Positions 61,259 to 64,000 of a stretch of DNA of 64,000 nucleotides are shown piece after piece. The stretch comes from Elusimicrobiota bacterium (lineage in GTDB: Bacteria > Elusimicrobiota > Elusimicrobia > UBA1565 > UBA9628): NCBI GenBank assembly GCA_016218575.1, contig JACRDN010000020.1, positions 1-64,000 on the forward strand, in the 5' to 3' direction. The position numbers and the translations under genes were made by a program. The notes under the pieces are model-generated. The model did no database searches, was not told the origin of the DNA, and worked only from the letters and a program-made list of their open reading frames with translations. Position 1 is the first letter of the stretch. Every line of letters starts with the position of its first letter.

Positions 61259-62395
61259 ATGTTGCGCGAGATTTTCTTCATGGTAGCCCTCTTTCCCATT
61301 TCGGCCCGCCTCGGCCACGCCGGCTCGCTCGAGCAGATCAAGGCGCAAGACTTCGGCCAAGGAGTCGCCGTTTCCCTGGCGCTCAAGAGAAAGCCTGTGG
61401 ACGTGCCCGCGGCCTGGGTCGAGAGAAGCGTCTGGGGCGGATTCAAGACGGAAAAAGTCCCGGTCTACCTGGGCAAGCCTATAGGCCGCTACCGCTATCT
61501 TCCCTCGGCCCTGCATTATTTTGATTCTCCGAAGCCGGGAACCTTCGTCATCGTCAGGAACGGGAACAACGACTTTTCCCTCTACCAATCCTTCTCGGAT
61601 CTTTCTTGGGTCGAGGGACATAGCCCCAATGGGGGTTGGCTCGAGCTCGATTCAAAGCGCTTCCCGGCTTCCTATGATCTCGCCGAAATCGTGACCATAG
61701 TCATCCGCAAGCCCTCCGCCCGCTACATCCTACGCTCTCCTTTCCGGCTCAAGCCCGTCGCCGAGAACGAACTCGAGGCGGCGGCCAAAAGCGACGTCAA
61801 GCGCGCCCTCGTCATGCTGGGGGATTCCCAGCGGGAAGACGACTACTATTTCGGCATCGTGGCCAAGGCCCTGGCTCGACAAAACCGCCTGGAGGAAGCC
61901 TTGGGGCTGGGCGCCGAAGCACGAAGAAAAGAAAACGTGATAGACGAAATCGTCCTTGGTCTCCTTGAAAGCGGCTCCATCGACGAAGCCTCATCCTTGA
62001 TGTCACGCTACTACGCCCCCGACTCGATGAGATGGCTCACCGTCGCTCGAGCCTATATGGGCCGCGGCGACCTCGACAAGGCCGTCCAAGTCCTGGCGGA
62101 CTACGAGGCAAGACTGCCTCGAGAATCCCTCCTGCGTCACTCGGACGTCGACGCCATCAGATACGACATTATCGAAAAGCTATTGGCCGCGGATAAATTC
62201 GACCAGGCCTATCTGCTCGCCCGCGCCATGGACGGCCGGGGCGATGGCACGATCAGCGGCGGCTCGGAGAGTTACACCGCCCATCCCCCGCACAAATCCC
62301 TGGCCTACGCCAATCTGATCAAATATCTGATCGCCCACGGCCGCGCCAAAAAGGCCAACGATATCTGGGAAGAAGCCCAAAAGCCCCGGAGATAA
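61259..62395 (+). CDS. secreted orphan protein with TPR-like C-terminus
   Basis: A 378-residue protein with a signal peptide (MLREIFFMVALFPISARLGHA). Residues about 25-165 look beta-rich (YRYLPSALHYFDSPKPGTFVIV). The C-terminal half is helical with TPR/Sel1-like pairs (AKALARQNRLEEALGLGAEARRK; ARAYMGRGDLDKAVQVLADYEARL). Function unknown. It is followed by a 47-bp gap and the convergent purA. Confidence 0.65.
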   Translation: MLREIFFMVALFPISARLGHAGSLEQIKAQDFGQGVAVSLALKRKPVDVPAAWVERSVWGGFKTEKVPVYLGKPIGRYRYLPSALHYFDSPKPGTFVIVRNGNNDFSLYQSFSDLSWVEGHSPNGGWLELDSKRFPASYDLAEIVTIVIRKPSARYILRSPFRLKPVAENELEAAAKSDVKRALVMLGDSQREDDYYFGIVAKALARQNRLEEALGLGAEARRKENVIDEIVLGLLESGSIDEASSLMSRYYAPDSMRWLTVARAYMGRGDLDKAVQVLADYEARLPRESLLRHSDVDAIRYDIIEKLLAADKFDQAYLLARAMDGRGDGTISGGSESYTAHPPHKSLAYANLIKYLIAHGRAKKANDIWEEAQKPRR

Positions 62396-62442
62396 GTCGT
62401 CGGATATCGAAGCCGTCCCCTTGAGCGCCCTCCGATCAGGGT

Positions 62443-63732
62443 TTATTTGAACGACCCCAAAGCCGCGGAATTGCGCACTATGGTCTGCTCGCGGCTCTGG
62501 CCCACCGAGACGATGGCCACGGGAACGCCGAGCCACTTCTCGATGCGCTGGACGTAGTCGCGGGCCGAGGGCGGCAGGACCCCGAAGCTTCGCGCGCGGG
62601 AAACGTCACCGCTAAATCCCGGGAAGGTCTCGTAGACGGGCTCGACCTCGAGCTGGGCCCGGCGCGAGATCGGGAACTCCGCGAGGCGCTGACCGCGATA
62701 GCGATAGGCCACGCAGACCTTCAGGGGATGGATGTTGGCCAAGGTGTCGAGCTTGGTCATGGCAAGACTCGTCATCCCGTTGACCCGGATGGCCGCGCGC
62801 AGCTGGGGAATGTCGAGCCAGCCGATGCGCCGCGGACGTCCGGTCGTGGTTCCGTACTCCTTGCCGACCTCTCGGATGTAGGTCGCCACCCGCCCCTCCA
62901 CCTCGGTGGGGAAGGGCCCGAGGCCCACGCGCGTGGTGTAGGCCTTGGTGACCCCCATCACGGCATCCACGGCCTGGGGGCCGATCCCGGCGCCCACGCA
63001 GGCCCCGCCGGCGATGGGATTCGATGAAGTCACGAATGGGTAGGTCCCAAAATCCAAGTCGAGCATCGCCCCCTGCGCGCTTTCAAGGAGCAGCCGCTTG
63101 CCGGCCTTCACGGCCTCGCTCAAAAGCTCGGAAGTGTCGCAGCAAAAGGGTGCTAGGTAGCGCCTGAGCTTGTCGTAGTCTCGGAAGACGTCCTCGCGGA
63201 TGGCGGCCAAGGGCTTGGCCCGCGAAAGCTCGGCCGCGCGCACCTTCAAATTCTGGCCGACCAAAGCCTTGAAGGTCTCCGGCTCCAGGAAATCGCAGAC
63301 CCTGATCCCGATGCGGGCGACCTTGTCCTCGTAGCAGGGCCCGATGCCCTTCTTGGTCGTGCCGATGCCCCGCCCCCCCTCCTCGCGCAAAGTGTCAAGG
63401 ATGATATGGTAGGGCAGGATCACATGCGCCGACAGGCTGAGGAAGAGCCTTCCGCGCACCGTGATGCCCCGGCTCTCCAGGAGGCGCACCTCGGAGGCGA
63501 AGGCCTGGGGGCTCACCACCAGGCCGTTCCCGATCACGTTGCGCGCGCGAGGCAGGAGAATGCCGGAGGGAATGAGGTGCAGGGCGAAGGATTTCCCGTC
63601 GAAGACCACGGTGTGCCCCGCGTTGTTGCCCCCCTGGTAACGCACCACGAAATCCGCCTTGCGGCTCAAATAATGGACGATTTTTCCCTTGCCCTCGTCG
63701 CCCCATTGGGCCCCGACCACCACTAGTGCCAT
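62443..63732 (-). CDS. purA: adenylosuccinate synthetase
   Basis: A 429-residue PurA, joining IMP and aspartate with GTP hydrolysis. GAQWGDEGKGKIV (8-19) is the P-loop-like segment; YQGGNNAGHTVVF and TTKKGIGPCYEDKVARIG follow. ATG 63732 is the family start; the upstream frame is not conserved. It begins 5 bases after the stop of the partial gene at the right edge. Confidence 0.96.
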   Translation of the reverse strand: MALVVVGAQWGDEGKGKIVHYLSRKADFVVRYQGGNNAGHTVVFDGKSFALHLIPSGILLPRARNVIGNGLVVSPQAFASEVRLLESRGITVRGRLFLSLSAHVILPYHIILDTLREEGGRGIGTTKKGIGPCYEDKVARIGIRVCDFLEPETFKALVGQNLKVRAAELSRAKPLAAIREDVFRDYDKLRRYLAPFCCDTSELLSEAVKAGKRLLLESAQGAMLDLDFGTYPFVTSSNPIAGGACVGAGIGPQAVDAVMGVTKAYTTRVGLGPFPTEVEGRVATYIREVGKEYGTTTGRPRRIGWLDIPQLRAAIRVNGMTSLAMTKLDTLANIHPLKVCVAYRYRGQRLAEFPISRRAQLEVEPVYETFPGFSGDVSRARSFGVLPPSARDYVQRIEKWLGVPVAIVSVGQSREQTIVRNSAALGSFK

Positions 63733-63737
63733 GCCGT

Positions 63738-64000
63738 TTATCCTTGGAAGAATCTCCTCCACCAAGGGAGGGTGTCTGTCTTTTGCCTGTGCAAAGTGTT
63801 GTGGAGAACCTTGAGCCGGCAGTCACGCTTGAGCTCCACGTCGCCGCAAACACCAAGGGAGAAACGGACCCGCGCCAATATCCCCGCCTCCGTGGCCTCG
63901 AGGGCCTCCACCGGGACCAGAATGGGAATGGGCCCCTTCTCGGAAATGCCGCCAAAGAGCTTGCCCAGGTACTGCGCGATGTCGCGAGAGTCATCGATGC
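63738..64000 (-). CDS. C-terminal part of an unrecognised gene (partial)
   Basis: An open minus-strand frame enters at the right edge and ends in TAA at 63738. The last 87 codons include DIAQYLGKLFGGISEKGPIP and LVPVEALEATEAGILARVRF, then a basic end, WWRRFFQG. The first part has strand-like and helix-like patterns of a folded protein. I do not recognise it; it does not look like HisZ, which precedes purA in some bacteria. It is probably co-transcribed with purA. Confidence 0.65.
   Translation of the reverse strand, partial: IDDSRDIAQYLGKLFGGISEKGPIPILVPVEALEATEAGILARVRFSLGVCGDVELKRDCRLKVLHNTLHRQKTDTLPWWRRFFQG

Overview
The window is GC-rich, densely packed bacterial chromosome from a Gram-negative (diderm) organism: it encodes the lipoprotein-releasing ABC transporter LolC/LolD, murein-recycling enzymes and many proteins with signal peptides. 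The gene mix (SUF system without SufA/SufE, GTP-type PEP carboxykinase, McsA/McsB, a complete histidine-degradation set, many orphan secreted proteins) reminds me of Elusimicrobiota. That is an impression, not a proof, and no rRNA or tRNA gene is present to settle it. There is no phage, CRISPR array, complete insertion sequence or rRNA operon. The window ends inside genes on both sides (possibly at 1-72, clearly at 63738-64000).

Layout. 1-1.3 kb: an AAA ATPase with an abnormal C-terminus, behind an AT-rich region of inverted repeats. 1.3-11.5 kb (minus): one very long unit, sufC-sufB-sufD-Rieske-sufS-sufU-sufT-rrf2-nfu-PHP-GDPD-nadA-FIST. It reads from a clear sigma-70 promoter whose -35 box lies inside an IscR-type palindrome, so the Rrf2 regulator in the operon probably senses Fe-S status and controls it. 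11.5-18.5 kb: an M48 protease, a putative glycoside hydrolase, an M16 protease, an SseB/TPR protein and peptide deformylase. 18.6-21.2 kb: an ABC-2 exporter (one ATPase, two permeases). 21.8-22.6 kb: convergent bfd and bfr iron-storage genes sharing one terminator hairpin. 22.6-25.7 kb: a sodium symporter and a NagZ-like GH3 enzyme. 25.9-30 kb: three secreted orphan proteins. 30-34.2 kb (minus): ndk, a hydrolase-like protein lacking its catalytic residues, murQ, an esterase, a SUI1 factor and an alpha/beta hydrolase. 34.2-41.6 kb (plus): a nine-gene overlapping operon, receiver-receiver-lysS-lolC-lolD-ilvE-xthA-mcsA-mcsB, with its own promoter and a terminal palindrome. 41.7-46.6 kb: a PhoU-like protein with a PiT phosphate transporter, PEP carboxykinase, a HEAT-repeat membrane protein and a small basic secreted protein. 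46.7-61.1 kb: histidine catabolism in three separate minus-strand blocks (ftcD; hutI-HAD-ALDH; and cyclase-DUF3307-thiolase-hutH-hutU-yajQ), interrupted by two orphan secreted proteins. 61.2-64 kb: one more orphan secreted protein, purA and a partial gene.

How the genes work together. HutH, HutU, HutI and FtcD together take histidine to glutamate and load the one-carbon unit on tetrahydrofolate. hutH and hutU share an operon with an adenylate cyclase and YajQ, which is an odd link to nucleotide signalling. NagZ and MurQ are steps of murein recycling. SUF supplies clusters to NadA, encoded in the same unit.

The most unusual feature is structural. The window holds many near-perfect palindromes of about 22-46 bp. 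Some begin exactly at stop codons; one of these shares 23 identical bases with a half copy 40 kb away. Others lie inside conserved genes (nagZ-like, lolD, mcsB, ftcD twice, hutH, cyclase). A 46-bp palindrome carrying two inverted consensus DnaA boxes sits in a divergent intergenic region at 25.85 kb.
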